From NCBI GenBank assembly GCA_030272155.1, contig CP126195.1, positions 3,579,001 to 3,643,000 of the forward strand: a stretch of 64,000 nt of DNA, read 5' to 3'. Under the pieces are notes generated by a model. That model was given only the letters and a program-made list of their open reading frames with translations. It ran no database searches and was not told the DNA's origin. Origin of the DNA: Tetradesmus obliquus (taxonomy: Eukaryota > Chlorophyta > Chlorophyceae > Sphaeropleales > Scenedesmaceae). Of the stretch, positions 11,559 through 24,954 are shown piece by piece. Numbering within the stretch: the stretch's first letter is position 1; each line of letters opens with the position of its first letter. Position numbers and translations under genes: made by a program.

Positions 11559-14374
11559 ATGGCTACTCTCAGCCGGGTCCTTCTGGTGCCCGCTCTCGGG
11601 GTGTTCCTCCTCATGGCTGTTCAGGAAGGCGCAGGACATCGTGAGTTCAACATCCAGCACAGTAACTGTTCAATGCCTCTGCAACAGACTTGGTTAGCGA
11701 CTGGTATGTGCCGATAGATCAATGTCAAGGGTACCTCCTGCACAACAGTTCCGAGTGCGCCTGCTTCTTTGCCCCTGCCGATTTGCCTCTGCGTGGCGCC
11801 TCACACATCCAATTGGTGACAAGACTCCTCATCGTACGTCACTAACCCCCTCTTGCCTTTCCCTGTTGTCCTGCAGGCCTGCTGTCTGCCGATGACAGCA
11901 GCAGCAACAGCCGCGGCCCTGCCCTGTGCACCAACCCCCTCTCCCAATACACCATCAAGCAAGACGACACCCCCAAGAAGATCGTCACCGCTGTTTACCC
12001 CAACTCCGCCGTGCCCTGGCGCAAGCTGTGGGGTATCATCAAGGCCTGCAACAAGGCAGCACTGGACAGCAGCAGCGACGGCAAGCCCGGCAAGCTGCAG
12101 CTGCCAGCCAACACAATCCTTGTCATCCCCGCCATTCCTGCAAGGCTCAATAAGCCAGATGACAAGCCGCATGACGAGGAGGATCCTGTGCTGAAGAAGC
12201 TGTGTGGATGCGGCCCTGACATCCCAGTGACAAAAGACTCCTCCTGGCTGGAGCTGGCTACAGTGAGCTACCCAGGGCTGCAGCCGGCCGCTTTTGCCGC
12301 CAACATCTTGAACATTTGCAACAGGAAAGCAACGTTTGTGGATGGCAGCGACAAGAAGCTGCTGGCAGCAGGCCAGAGCCTGCGCAGCATCTGCACCACC
12401 ATTCAGGGCAAGAGCTTCCAAGAGTTCCTGAATGATGCAGCGCTGCAAAGGGAGAAAGTCAAAGCTGAGGTGGCAGCACGCGAGGCAGCTGGAGCAGCAC
12501 CAGACACTGCTGCTGCTGTTGCGCCAGATTTGGCGGCAGGTGAAAGCGTGAGCGTGGCGCAGACCACATGTGCCATCAACACAGCACTGTCTGCTGCTGT
12601 GGTGAGGGACGTCACACTGACCAACGCGTGCCCTGTGTGGACAGGCTTCTGCAACAACGGCAGCAGCTGGCTGTCACAGCAGCAATGTGTGCATGCTTTG
12701 TGACAGCGAGACCCTAGTGACAACACAACCTTTGGTGCTGGTTTAGTGGTTGCATGGTATGCAAGGATCAGGCAAAATTTTTGTGCAGCAGCACATTCTC
12801 TAGCAAGCCAGCCAGCCAGCTGAAGCTGCTCTGTGACTGCTGCTGCCGTTGCTGGCATGTAGCGTTGCCAGCACAGCGCATCATGTGGTGCTGACTAAGC
12901 CTGCGGTGTGTTGCCAATACACTTTTTGAATGAACTGCAGGTGCAGCGGGCCCTCCGACACCCTGCCTTACCAGTCTCAGCTCACCCCCTGCTGCCAAGC
13001 ACATGACTGGTGAGGAGCAGCTTTGCTGCTCAGCTTACCTTGGACAGCTATGCCTTGCTGCATTGGAGTGATCCTACTTCGTGTGCATGGAAATGGCTGT
13101 TGCTGCACAGCACTCATTAATAAACCTTGGACAGCTGTGTACAAGTGCCATATGGTGAGTTGTGCTGCACTCCGCGCTCCCGACCCTGGGCATGTGTGCC
13201 ATTACAAGCTATTCCCTACATCGCTGCTGCTCTGCCTGCAGGTGCTACTCATGTGCCTGGAAGGTAGGGTGGACCGGCACCACCGGCAAGTCAAACTGCG
13301 ACTACCTGTTCTGGGACAACCTCTACCGCGCGTGCGAATTCAACTACGGCAGCTGGAACCCTGAACGCACGGTGTGCAAAACAACTGCAGATACGATGTA
13401 CGTCGCGGTCTCCTCTGCAGGGCAGTCGTACTTCACGACCGACACGTGCCCGGGCGACTCCTTCAAGCTGTCGAACACCAACTTCTGCTTCAACCCCATT
13501 TACACCCTAAACAGCGTGGTGTCTTACATTTCCCCTGACTTGAGGGGTGCTTGGGGCAGCTGGACAAACTATGCACAGGTGGGTTGCCACGCCAGCACTG
13601 CTGGACATGCTGCTGTAGGTGCAACATACAAGTTTCTGTGATGCCTTTTACATTAGAGCAGCAGCATGTGTTGCAGCGTGCTATACAGTGAGGCAGGCTG
13701 CATGGACGCCAAGCTGTCCAGCAATGTGTGATTGTGCTGCTGCTGCTGCTGCTGCTGCCCTGCAGTGCCCCTTAGGCTCCTGGATGAATGGCTTCTCCGC
13801 ACGCGTGCAGCCTTACCAGGTAGGTGGAAATGCGTCACCTGCCGCCCTGCCTGCTGTTGTCCTGGTGACATAATGGCAGTGCTGGTGTTTCGGCTGTGAT
13901 GCAGCGCGTGCTCCGCATAGCCTCTGCTCGTATCATTGCTGCGGTGTTGGAGCGGCAGGCGCCTCTTGTGACGTGATTTGTTGCTGCTGTCAGGCAGTGG
14001 GCGCTTTGTGTGACATGGTGTGAGGGCAGCATGGTTAGCATCAAGTCTTGCAGGCGTGTCTCTCGAGGGCACCCAGCACTGCCCAGATTGTTGCAACGTG
14101 TGGACTGCGACACTGCTCTGCTCAAGAGCCTTGAATTGCTTTCAAAAGCGATGCTGCTCAGCATGACCTGCAAGACTGCCAGCGGTGATTCCGGCGCTGG
14201 TCGCAGTATCTGCCACTTGCAATGGCTGTCAAGACGGTTGTTGCCAAGCGTGCTGCCGCTGCGCTGCTGCTGTTGCCACCGCTGCTGCTATTGCAGCTGC
14301 TCCTGCTATTGCCGCTGCTGCTGTTGTAGTCCCTGCAGCGCCTCACACAATGCTCATGGGTGTCTCAGATCCCA

Positions 14375-14405
<31 letters not shown>

Positions 14406-15954
14406 CTTTGTCTCTATTAGGGTTTGTCCAAGGATGACACAGCACTCAACGCTGTGCAGGCCAGCTGCGCCACACGCAACGGCACTCAGATGGCCACAAA
14501 CTTGATCCCAGGGGGCGGCGGCGGCAACTTTGGCAGCTGGTGAGTGGCTAGGCACGACTTATCATTCAGTGTTCAGTCGTCGTATTACAGCAACATCGTC
14601 CCTTGATCCCTTGTTTGTCCAGCGGCTGCATTGTGCTGGTTGCTCTTTGCTGTTGCTTGTTCAGCCGCCACTCATCAGATACACACATAAGACAGCATGC
14701 AGGCAGCTGAGGGCCCAGGTGCAGGGTCGGCTGCTCCTTCAGAACTGCTGCTATAGCATGATCTTGCGTGAGTGACCTGTTGCTGACTTGCAGCAGCACT
14801 GTTGGACTCTTGCCAAGACGGTGCAGCATGACCTCATGGGGCGATGCCTGCTTGACAACCACAAGCATACAACACATCACATGTTGTGATGTTCTGCACA
14901 CGCTTGGCGGTGCTGTGCCCGTTTAGCAATGCTGGATAGCTCAGTGTTACAAGCGCCAGCTGCCCTTACCGCCAAGCTGCTGGCCCATGTATGATATTCC
15001 CTCAGCTCCAGGCTTACACCTGCACATATTCGTACATATCTTTGTCAAAAGCATCAGCTTGCATGTCATGGCTGCAGGTCGGGCTACAGCATGTATATGA
15101 TCAAATTCATGTGTCCTGCATGAGCTCCATATGTGTCCCACACGTGCTTCGCATGTGTCCCGCATGCCGCAGGTTGGGCTACAGCATGTGTCCCGCTGGC
15201 AGGCACATCGTGGCCATTGCCATGCAAGTTGAGCCCTCGCAGGGCGCATGGTCCGATGACACAGCAGCCAACACCTTTGCAGGGCTATGCAGCGACGGCA
15301 CTGTGCTGACCCACACCACGACCAACTTCGGCAGCTGGAGCGCCTGGGTGAGTAAGCAGCAGCACCAGTGCGTTGCGCGCTTATCACAATGTATATGCGC
15401 TGCACGAGGGCGTTGTTGGGAGCGTTGCTGGTGAGAAGGGCGTGTTTCACGACATCGCGGCGCCTGGAGAGTTGCGGCCTGTGCAGCAGCATGGCTACCA
15501 TTCGACTCTGCCTGAGCGACTGTTGGTGAAGTGCGGGGTGCAGCGACTGCTGTGCCTGGGTGTTTAGCCAAATAGCAGCTTCCGGACATCACCCACCCCA
15601 TGTTGCTGTGGGCAGCTGGATATGATGCGGCATGCACTTGGCCGTACTTTGCACCATGCTTAGAACACCGCAGCCTATATACGGCGGTTCAGAGGCGCGG
15701 TATAAGTGGGCGGGCATTCCAGCACTGCTGCGCCCTTTATATTGCTGCCCAGTATCAATGTTCAAGGTCTGCTGCTGCTGCTGCTGCTCTGGTTCTGTGT
15801 GGCCCATCCAAACTGTCATCCCAATCTTGATACGCTGCTGCTGCTGCTGCTGCTCCTGCTGCTGCTTCAGGTGCGCCACGCGGCCAACACCGCTGCAAGC
15901 TGCAGGCAAACATCCTGATGTGTTCTACTTGCTGTGTGACTTACTGCTGCTGCT

Positions 15955-15989
<35 letters not shown>

Positions 15990-16108
15990 AGAAGTATTGC
16001 CCCACCAACACTGCCGTGTGTGCCTTCAAGGTGAAAGTAGAGCAGGCGGGTGCGGCCGACTGCACCTCCCTCAACGACGTTGAGGTGGCCTGCTGCGCCA
16101 AGGATTGA
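11559..16108 (+). CDS. Secreted LysM-like / Cys-rich / VMO-I domain protein (gene A)
   Basis: Predicted extracellular glycan-binding protein of about 568 aa. Exons: 11559-11640, 11877-12699 (donor uncertain), 13242-13578, 13766-13819, 14421-14539, 15173-15347, 15992-16108. Exon 1 encodes a signal peptide (MATLSRVLLVPALGVFLLMA). Exon 2 holds two LysM-like repeats (about 43-110 and 135-200; YTIKQDDTPKKIV ... LVIPAIP) and an Ala-rich linker. Exon 3 is a Cys-rich module opening CYSCAWKVGWTG. Exons 4-7 form the three-fold VMO-I beta-prism pattern: GSW...CPLGSWMNGFSARVQ, SKDDTALNAVQASC, CPAGRHIVAIAMQVEPSQ, SDDTAANTF, CPTNTAVCAFKVKVEQ. Oddity: the exon 2 donor GGGTGAGC of its paralogs reads GGCAGCAG here. 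The nearest usable GT in phase is at 12700, which adds about 14 residues. Domain identity is from family patterns; function is inferred. Confidence 0.85.
15065..15195 (+). repeat. Copies of the 5' edge of VMO-I gene A exon 6
   Basis: The exon 6 start (CAG acceptor, then TTGGGCTACAGCATGTGTCC) at 15173 is preceded by a diverged copy at about 15075-15098 (GCAGGTCGGGCTACAGCATG) and by a run of CATGTGTCC-like units between 15110 and 15165. This is the same exon-edge duplication pattern seen in the GPDH gene. Confidence 0.7.
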
Positions 16109-16280
16109 GACGAGAGCAAAGATGGAGCACATAGGTGGCCTGCTGCGCCAAGGGGTGAGATGAGGCAGAGAGGTGGCCTGCTGCGCCTAGGATTGATTTG
16201 GAGCACATAGGTGGCCTGCTGTGACAATGGGTGAGATGGAGCAGAGAGGTGGCCTGCTGCGCCAACGGTTGACATGGGGT
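16084..16280 (+). repeat. Five tandem copies of the VMO-I gene A C-terminal codons in its 3' UTR
   Basis: The final codons GGTGGCCTGCTGCGCC (VACCA) of gene A recur at about 16134, 16172, 16209 and 16248, each followed by 20-30 bp of related sequence and a TGA or TGAG. Units alternate between about 37 and 50 bp. The real stop is at 16106-16108; the other copies lie in the presumed 3' UTR. Confidence 0.85.
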
Positions 16281-17558
16281 GTTGGTGTCGTGTTTTTTGG
16301 GTTGCTTCACCACCTGAAGACAATCTGAGCAACCATCCGGAGGAGGTGGTGATGCACACTCTTCATATGCCCGACTTGCAGATCACAACATACAGTAGGA
16401 TGCTACGCACTGAACGCGCGTTACTTTTGCATAGGTCACACATACATATTACTGTTCACCAGGGCTCTGCACAGGTCACTTTTTGCCACACCATGAACCG
16501 TGACGGCGCTGCTGCATGCCGCGTGGCGCGCAGCGGCCTGCGGTCGCTTCAGCCGAGATTGCAGCGGCTTGTTGTTGGCGTGGGGTTGCTGCAGAATATG
16601 CTGCACTTACTCCACTTCCTGTTACAACACTTTTACAACAGTAGGTTGCATTTTCATCAGGCGTCAGTTGCAGAAGTCGGCTTGAGCCAGCGCTGTTTGT
16701 GCTGCTGCTTACACGTGAATTGCACAAACACAGGAGCAGTTGGCAGGCACAGCCATCCTTCCATTACAGCTGAAGCATTCAATGCATTGCGATTCATCCA
16801 GCGCTTCCTTTGGAGCGGAGCGCTTGGCACCTTTGCGTTCTCCCCCAGCCCAAACCCCAAGGCCTGGGCCGCACATTCTGCTGTGGTGTCTTGTGTAGTC
16901 CACACGACTCAGCTTGGGGGTTTTCCAAATGCATGTTAGAGATTTACCGTCCACCACTCGTTGAGGGCTCTTTGCGCTGTCTTGTCGTTTCAGCAGTACT
17001 GTGGTGTGGGTGGTTTTTTTTGGCTGATCAGTGGACAGCTGGTGCAGCAGCTGCTGCTGCTGGTGGAGGCAGGCTGCCTCGGTCGTGTCTTGCTAGGTGC
17101 AGCAACCTTTTCACACCTCATCATTGCAGCTGCATGCAATGGACATGTTGACTTACCCGTGAGGCCTTTCAGGCCTATCAGGCATGCGTTTTTGACGCTG
17201 CAGCACTACTGTTTTGAGGCGTCTGGTTTGCTCAGACAGGGGGGGGGTCTGAATATACTGTTGGTTTTGGTGTTCCACTGAAATGTCCAGTGGTTAGGTG
17301 CCGGCCTCGCTGCACTGAGGCTTGCTTTGAAAGGTGGCGTGGGCTCTACTGTGATATCAAAGCTATGAAAGAAGGAGTGAGCTCAGGTTGAGTGAGCTCA
17401 GGTTGTGCTGTTATTACACCTGTGTGGGTCGCCTGTCTTGCTGCTGCCGCTGCTGCTAATGCTGGTGGTAGCAACGGCAGGCTGCACTGTTACGTCCTTC
17501 TCTCACTCACCCCACGTTCATTACACTCTGTTTCCCTCTCACCGCAATGCACTTGTCG

Positions 17559-17618
<60 letters not shown>

Positions 17619-20600
17619 AGCCCTTGCTGCTAGTAGCAGCAGCAGACTGCGTGAGTGCAGCGTTTTTGCTGCTGGCTTGTCATAGTCATCATCCATCACA
17701 ACCCTCCTTGTTCTCAGATACCACAAAGCATCCCGTTCAACCTGCAGTAGCCAGCTATGAGCTGATGTGTGCGGCAGGCTCATAATCCACCTCACTCCTG
17801 GTTTCAGGGCAGCGCTTGTGCGCATGCGCTTTTTGCGCCAGCTGCTACAGTTAGTTCGGGTGTGCGGAGCATAATATGAAAAAGAGCTAAGGAACAGGCT
17901 GACAGGCGTGCGAGCTTCCCTGGATGTCTGTGGTTTCTTGTTACTCACAAATGCTGTGATATGTTGACAAGGTTTCCGTCTTTTGACTAGTTGCTTGAAC
18001 AGTGCTGTTAATGTGCAGCCTTGCTGTGTTTCTGCTGGCCCAGTTTTGCATCACTGTTTTTGACTAGGACCAACTACGTCCCCGGCCTTGCTGCGGTGAC
18101 TCTGCTTGTCTGAGACAGGCTGCCTGTTGGGCCTGAGGCTGTGGCTTTGTGTAAGGCTAATCAGAATTGCGGCCAACAAATGTCGACATACGATGCATGG
18201 CTGAGACAGGTGTACACATGCTGCTTGCTGGGCCTGCGCCTGTATGCTGGTGTTGTCAGGGCTGGCTGATTTTTTGTCGGCGCCTGTGGATGTTGCAGCA
18301 CAGCTGTGCAGCAACAATGCAAACTTTTGCAGGATATCAAAGGTGCATATGCATCAGCGTGGTGATGCAGCAGTGAGGTACAGACAACAATGGCGGGTGA
18401 CAGCTGCAGTACTCGTGCAGCAGACATGCAGCTCGTACACCAGTGCAGCTGCAAGGGCAGGTGCAGAGCTGTGCTGGTTTAGCAGTATGTTGGAACAGCT
18501 GTGTGGTGGTGGGGTCGAGTGTGGTGCCACAGCGTGACATTGCAATATGCATACAATTGTATGAGGACCCTGCTGAATGTTTATCGGCTTGAAACAAAGT
18601 GACGTGGCATGACAGCCCATTGTCATGTGCAGCAGTGCGCGTGCATCTGAACAGTTCAGGGAGCGCCGACGGGGCTAAGCAGTAAGTGCACCCGGCTCTG
18701 GTCACAGGTCCACTGCTCTGCATATGGCAATGCGCTGAGTCGCCACTTTCCACGTGTAACATACTGCAGGACTGCATGCAGCGGCTGCTTCCCAGCCTAT
18801 GCTGTGGTTGCCGCACATGTGTGGCTGCACACGGTTGTATGCATATGTTTCATTCAGGGCCTGAGGCTCCTTTCGGTGCTGAATTCAGCTGATTGACCGC
18901 GTGTCCAGCTGGTACCAGCACCTACCATCAGCGTCTGCAGCAAGCTGCAACAGAGTTTGGCAGCAGATTCTGCTTTTTCTGATATGTTGCTGCATCGGAT
19001 GCCCGGACACTTGGCTGCAACTGTGCGGCTATGCGAACGCGCCTGCGCACACATAAGAGGATCCTGGCTTTTTCTGAATTTCGTCATTTTACATAACCTG
19101 TTGTAGCGGGATTTTTGTCAGTGACATGCTACACCGCTCTCAACAGCTATCCCCCATCCCTTCCAAAGGCACACTGAATAACAAACATGTAGTCATGTTA
19201 CCAACCGCTGGTTGCACGGCGTGGGCTGTAGAAAGCGGGAGCTTCAGCGCCACCGCTGACCTTGGCAGCAACTCTGCCGCCAGATCAGATTGCCAGCACG
19301 GAAAACAACGAGGCACACAATACATCAAAAATCAAGCAAGTCATACTCTGCGTGACGCACATCAATCGGCTGCCAGCCATAGGGGGCCAAGATATGTACT
19401 GCTGGCCAGCTGGCTACAGCAAGCCGTGCAACTTGCACAGTATGCATGATGCATACTCTGCTGCCAATGTGCAACATTCACCACATGATGCCAGAAGGTA
19501 ATGTTCCCTAGAAACTGCATCTGCGCCGCAACGTTGTGTTGCACGGACGCACGACAATCACTCGCATACCAAGCTCAACAAAGAAGGCCACTTATCCCTG
19601 CAGGCTGAACAGCAATGTAACCACACAAGCAAGACAGCTGGTTGTGTTCAGAGCCTGTCCAACAAAAATGCCCAATAAAACACATGAGCTGCCGAAGGAT
19701 CCAGCACAGTCTGTTAGCCACAACATCAAAACTGTTCAATATATTATACCGTTGAGTGTCCCCATCTTGCGCCCATATGGGGTATGCATACCCTGCTCTG
19801 CGTTGAACACAGCAGCCGCACTCAAGCCTGCATCTGGTGTCCATACCTCACCTTTGAATTTGTGCACCCATGTAGGTCATGTGCGCTGCTGTGCTCATGC
19901 TGTGCACAACAGCGACACAAAGTGCCAAGGCGCACAGCACCAATCAAAGTGCCCATACGGTGCTGACAAGCCTGTCACACAGGTGCGTCCCTGCCTGCAC
20001 TGCTGCCATGAAAGATTCGAGCTCTTGATCAAACATATTTGCATTGCGCCCCGCGCAGCAAACGAGGTCGACCATGGCGTGAACAAAAGCCTGCTGGCAT
20101 CAGCAAGCAGCATGCAGAACAGTAGCAGGGTGTACAACCATGGATCGCCTGTCATCTGCTGAACAGCAGCGCACAGCCCCACCCACCAACTTCCCTCCAC
20201 ACCGAGTTGCACAGCAGAATTTCTTGATTCCAGATCCCAGGTAGCACTGCAGCCGTTGTCAGCTGCCATGCGAGTGGGTGGTGAACACGGCGCAACGCAG
20301 AGGGAGTGTCCAGGCCACAACATGCATGCTACAAGTGCCTCCCACAACAAAACTGGCTGACCACAGCATGCGTATGAAACCATAACACCAAGCCATTCAT
20401 ATATGTAAAAAAATGGCGTACAAGTAAGCCTGCTGGCAGAAGGCTGGCCCCAAACGAAGGTAGCAGGGTTGTGATGCGTCTAAATCAGGCAACCTCAGCA
20501 GAACTGCAGAGTACTCTGCTGCTGTAATGACCCCTTCAGCGCTCGGCATTTTTTTTGGTTTGGACAGGGAAAAGGAGTAGAGTTTCCACAAAAAAACAGC

Positions 20601-20901
20601 TCATGTGCTGCCTGTGGCATGTGGCAGCCGGGTGTTTCATGCCAATACAGCCAACTCATGCAGCTGAACAGCAGCATTGCCTGCCGCCTTGCAGCACTTG
20701 TGAATGGCAGTATGTGTAATCAAGCACCACACAGTGCCTTGCTCAGACCTGCTACATCGGGAGTGGCCGTAGCTGCATCGTCGAACAACGTCTGTGTACT
20801 GCCCTGTAGCTGTTGCACCTGGCTGGCACCACAGCTTGCTGGCAGCCACAGAATCAACAGGGGTTGTCGCTTCCTGCTCAACATCTGTTGCAAAAGTGTC
20901 A
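16281..20901. other. Intergenic spacer between convergent VMO-I genes A and B
   Basis: About 4.6 kb with no coding signature that I can support on either strand. It contains a perfect (CTG)18 tract at 17564-17617, a short G run at 17241-17247, and, from roughly 20040 to 20900, the 3' flank of gene B, which is clearly duplicated downstream of gene C. The remaining sequence has scattered stops in all frames and no recognisable domain. Confidence 0.5.
17564..17617 (+). repeat. (CTG)18 microsatellite
   Basis: Eighteen uninterrupted CTG units, followed by CAG. It lies in the spacer between genes A and B, outside any exon I can define. Confidence 0.95.
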
Positions 20902-22057
20902 TCACTTCCTGCAGCAGGCAAGCTCAATATCATTGAGGGCTGTTTGGTCCGCCACTGCAGGCTGCTCAATCTTCACTCTGAACGCACACACGGCAGTGCC
21001 GGCAGGGCAGGAGACCTGCGCAGCAGCAGCGGCGGCAGCAGCAGCAGCAGGAGCGACACAGCGGCCAAGTTCACAGGTCTGCGACACAGCTGTGGTATAC
21101 GTAGTAACATACGGTACGCATATCTTAGTAGCACTTACAAGTAACACCTTTCAAGTAAACTCTTACTCATTCGGGGGCTCCAGCTGCATTAAAACATGAC
21201 TGCCTGTCTATGCTGTCACAGCATTTGACCGATACCATATAACAGTGACAAATATCACCAGCCGCCACTCACCCAGGGGCTCCAGCCGCCCCAGCCAGGG
21301 GACGAGTGGCTGAGCACAGTGCTGCCGTCGCTGCAGCGGGCCTGAAATGTGTTGGCTGCTGTGTCATCGCCGAGGCCCTGGCTGCCCTCTACTTGCAGCC
21401 GCATTGCACTGATGTGGCGGCCAGCAGGGCAGGTGCTGTAGCCAAGCCTGCAAGGGCAGCAGCAGGTCACAAGGGTTTTAGTAGTAGTGCAACAGCATGT
21501 CAGCAGGGCAGCGACACATTCAGTGCACGGTGTGCAGCAGTACATGGCGTGCAATCATGCCAAATCATACAGCACACAGCCAGCACAGCAGTCCATGTCA
21601 GACAGTGGCTCAGCTGATGCAGCAGAACGTCAGCAGGGCTGTTGGCCCCTCACCAGGTTCCAGTCCCGCCGCCGCCGCCTGCCGGGATCAGGTTGTTAGC
21701 TGTCTGCGTGCCGGCCGCGTTGCTGCAGGTGGCTTGCACCGCATTGAGTGCTGAGTCATCGCTGAAGATCCCCTGCAGGGCAGCAGCACACCGCACAGAA
21801 GGTGACAAGCCGGGTTTGAAACGTCTGTACACCTTAAGCTGCAGCAGCTGCTGCAGCAGCAGCAGCAGCGTCGCAGGCAGCGCAGTATGCGTACAGCCTG
21901 CTACAATCAAGACAGCAAACCACCAGTTGCAGTGAGCCGCCAAGCAGGCCCTGCAGCAGCAGCAGCAGCAGCAGCAGCGCACTGCCGTGCGTCTCACCTG
22001 TGCGGACTGCACACGCGCGGAAAAGCCGTTCATCCAGGAGCCAACAGGGCACTGCAG

Positions 22058-22108
<51 letters not shown>

Positions 22109-23181
22109 GCGTCAGGAGCCAGCTTCACACGGCTGCGCTTCTGATCGTGCTGTTGCCTTGTACACATGTGCAAGGCTGACGCAATGCTGTATGTGCCACC
22201 TAGCACAGCTGCATACAGCCAGGGCGCATGCCCTCTTCAAATGAAAGCGACTGGTGACACTTCTGCTGTTTGATGACAGCGCTTTTCACTGCATCTTGCA
22301 TATGGACAGTGATGCGCCGCCGCACCAGCAGCACTGAGGCAGCAAGCAGCAGGTCAGCAAGCAGCAGCAATGCTGCACACTGGTGTAACACCTTACTGCA
22401 GCGCTGTCAGCTGTCATCTGATATGTGCAGGCCACGACATACAGTGAAATCACCACCACCCACCTACCTGTGCAAAACTTGTCCAGCTGCCCCATATTTG
22501 CCCATTGTTACTCTTGATCTTCACTGCCGCATTCGGCAGTTGGTACAGCGGATTGAAGCAGTAGTTTGTATTTGCCAGCTTGATAGACTCGCCGGGGCAC
22601 ACGTCACTGGTAAAGTACGACTGGTCGGCCAGGCTGACAGCCGTATACATGGCAGCAGCAGTCGCCCTGCACAGGCCCCGGTTGGGGTTGATTGTTCCGT
22701 AGTTGAAGTCGCATGCCGCGTTGAGGTTGTTGCGGAAAATGACGTCACATTTGTACTTGCCTGTGGGGCCCGTCCATCCCACCCCCAGCTTGTGGGCGCA
22801 TGAGTAGCACCTGCAGTGTTGTGGAGCGGCCAGCAGCAGCAGCAGCAGTGGTTGAGGAGGGCGTGGCAACGGCAGGATTGTGACACAGCTGGCAGCAGTT
22901 GCAGCAGTTGTAGAGGGTGGCCTAGCAGCAGCATGGCATGTTCTGAACAGCCTGAGTAGCAGGACACTTGCCAGCAGACTGGAAGTAGGCAAACCACCAA
23001 CTGGCAAGCCCTCCGCCAGCTACCCACATGCCGCGCATGCATACGGCAGCAGGACGTTCATCGTTGACTCCTGTTGGTGACCAGATTATGAATTGCATTG
23101 TTCACTATCCAGGCGTCATCAAGCAACAGCTGCTGCTGCTGTTGCTATGGCCATAAGGTCAGCTCTGCCCCTGCCCCTATC

Positions 23182-23217
<36 letters not shown>

Positions 23218-24674
23218 AGTGTTGCTGCATGCGCTGCTCACCAGTCATGAGCTTGGCAGCAGGGTGTAAGCTGCTGCTGGAAAGCCAGGATGTCAGAGGG
23301 CCCGCTGCACCTGCAGGTCAGGATGATGATGCAAAAGGACAAATTTATACGGCTCCAGATGATGCATTGCACATGCTGTGTCAGCAATAGAAGGTGTGCT
23401 GCGCCAGTCGAGTATGTCATGACAGCCACAGCAGCAGGACACATGCACACAGCAAAGGCACGTGCAGTGACGGCCCTACATGCACATTTCTTTGATGCAA
23501 AGCACTGTTTCGGCATCTGCTGTGGTTTCTGCTGCTGCTCACCCGTTGGTGTACACAGGGCATGCATTGGCCAGGTACACCGGCCTCACTGGTGCAGTGG
23601 ATGTGCCCGTGTTGATGGTGCAGGTGCCCGTCTGCATCACACCCACACCCACGCCATCCCCTGCCCCTGCATCTGACACCACAGCAGCGGCAGCAGCAGC
23701 ATCTGGCGCTGCTGCTGCTGCTGCTGCCTCGCTGGCTGCCAGCTCAGCCTTCACTGCCTCAGCTTGCAGGTCTGCCTCATTCAGGAAATTCTGGAAGCTG
23801 AGGCCGCGGATGGTGGTGCAGATGCTGCGCAGCGCTTGATCCTTTGCAAGCAGCTGCTTGTCGCTGCCATCCACAAAACTGGCCTTCCTGTTGCACATGG
23901 CCAGGATGTTGGCGGCAAATGCAGCAGGCTGCAGGGCTGGGTAAGCAGCAGTAACCAGCGCCAGCCAGGAGGCGTCCTTTGTCACTGGGATGTCAGGGCC
24001 GCAGCCACACAGCTTCTTCAGTACGGGATCCTCCTCCTCATGTTTTGGCTTGTCATCTGGCTTGTTGTCGTCTGGCATGCTGATGAGCCTTGTAGGAATG
24101 GCAGGGATGATTAAAGCAGTGCCGGCTGGCAGCTGCACTGTGCCTGGCGTGCCGAGTGCTGCTTTGTTGCAGGCCTTGATGATGCCCCACAGCTTGCGCC
24201 AGGGCACGGCGGAGTCGGGGTAGGCGGCTGCAACAATCTTCCTGGGGGTGTCGTCTGTTCTGATGGTATGCGGGGCGAGGGGGTTGGTGCACAGGGCAGG
24301 GGTCTTGCTGTTGCTGCTGCTGTGGTCGAGCAGGCCTGCAGGACACAAGCAGCAGCAGCAGCAGCAGCGGCAGCAGCACCGTAGGCAGCAAGGATCTGGA
24401 CGCAAGTGCCGTACGAATGGGGTTTGAGTGACAACATATAGCGCTTAACTAGAGATTTGGGCGCAACGGAGCTGCGGATCCTGCACATCTGCGCAGTCAA
24501 ACCTGCCCCAAACTGCTGCTGTGCCTGCCCTGTGTCGAATGCGGAGAGCTGTCAGCACCTTCTCTAAACGGGTTCAGTTCCAAGCGAAAACTCACGGTGT
24601 GCTGCTGCTGGTTCAGCAGCCAGGCAGAGGATCAGGGCGATCGCCAACGTGAGGGCAGACCGGTGCTGCTCCAT
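20902..24674 (-). CDS. Secreted LysM-like / Cys-rich / VMO-I domain protein (gene B)
   Basis: Paralog of genes A and C; 558 aa. Exons: 24674-24596, 24335-23543, 22810-22468, 22051-21998, 21772-21654, 21447-21273, 21015-20902. All intron phases match gene C. Exon 1 encodes a signal peptide (MEQHRSALTLAIALILCLAA). Exon 2 carries the two LysM-like repeats, the second opening DASWLALVTAAYPALQPAAF, and an Ala-rich linker longer than in C. Exon 3 is the Cys-rich module (CYSCAHKLGVGWTG, with a two-residue insertion). The VMO-I domain spans about 395-558, with three repeats ending SDDSALNAVQATC, GDDTAANTFQARC and DQTALNDIELACC. A secreted, glycan-associated role is inferred from LysM, which is known to bind N-acetylglucosamine polymers, and from the beta-prism VMO-I fold. 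It may depend on disulfides: the Cys positions are conserved with C. Confidence 0.9.
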
Positions 24675-24790
24675 GTCTGCGCTGGCTGCACTGCTAACAA
24701 AAGCTTGGCTTGATGTAGTGGGTTTGTTGCTTTGGCGTCAGTCTGAGCTCGGACGTACCTGACACCAGCAGGATCAATGTAATTACATGT

Positions 24791-24800
24791 GTTTATAAAC
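24791..24800 (-). promoter_or_regulatory. TATA-like element of VMO-I gene B
   Basis: GTTTATAAAC lies about 117 bp upstream of the gene B start codon. The adjoining ATAAACACCAG is conserved at the same place upstream of gene C (about 30919-30930), which supports a core-promoter role. The transcription start is not visible. Confidence 0.55.
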
Positions 24801-24954
24801 ACCAGCGTGGCAGGCAAACCTCAGAGCTCAAACAGTTTAAAGGCGGTTTACGAGCTGCCAGTTTCCCTTGCAAACACAATAAATGTGCTCGTTTGTATGC
24901 CCAAGCAATGCGGGCCGAGCCATGGCGCTCCACTGCTACTGTACGAGCCACACC

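Noticed and set aside
12011..12703. Stand-alone small protein starting MPWRKLWGIIK
   Set aside because: It is the open part of exon 2 of VMO-I gene A. The true start is the signal-peptide exon at 11559, shown by the paralogs.
16281..20039. Search for a gene in the spacer between VMO-I A and B
   Set aside because: Frames are short, with no domain, no consistent splice joins and no paralog in the window.
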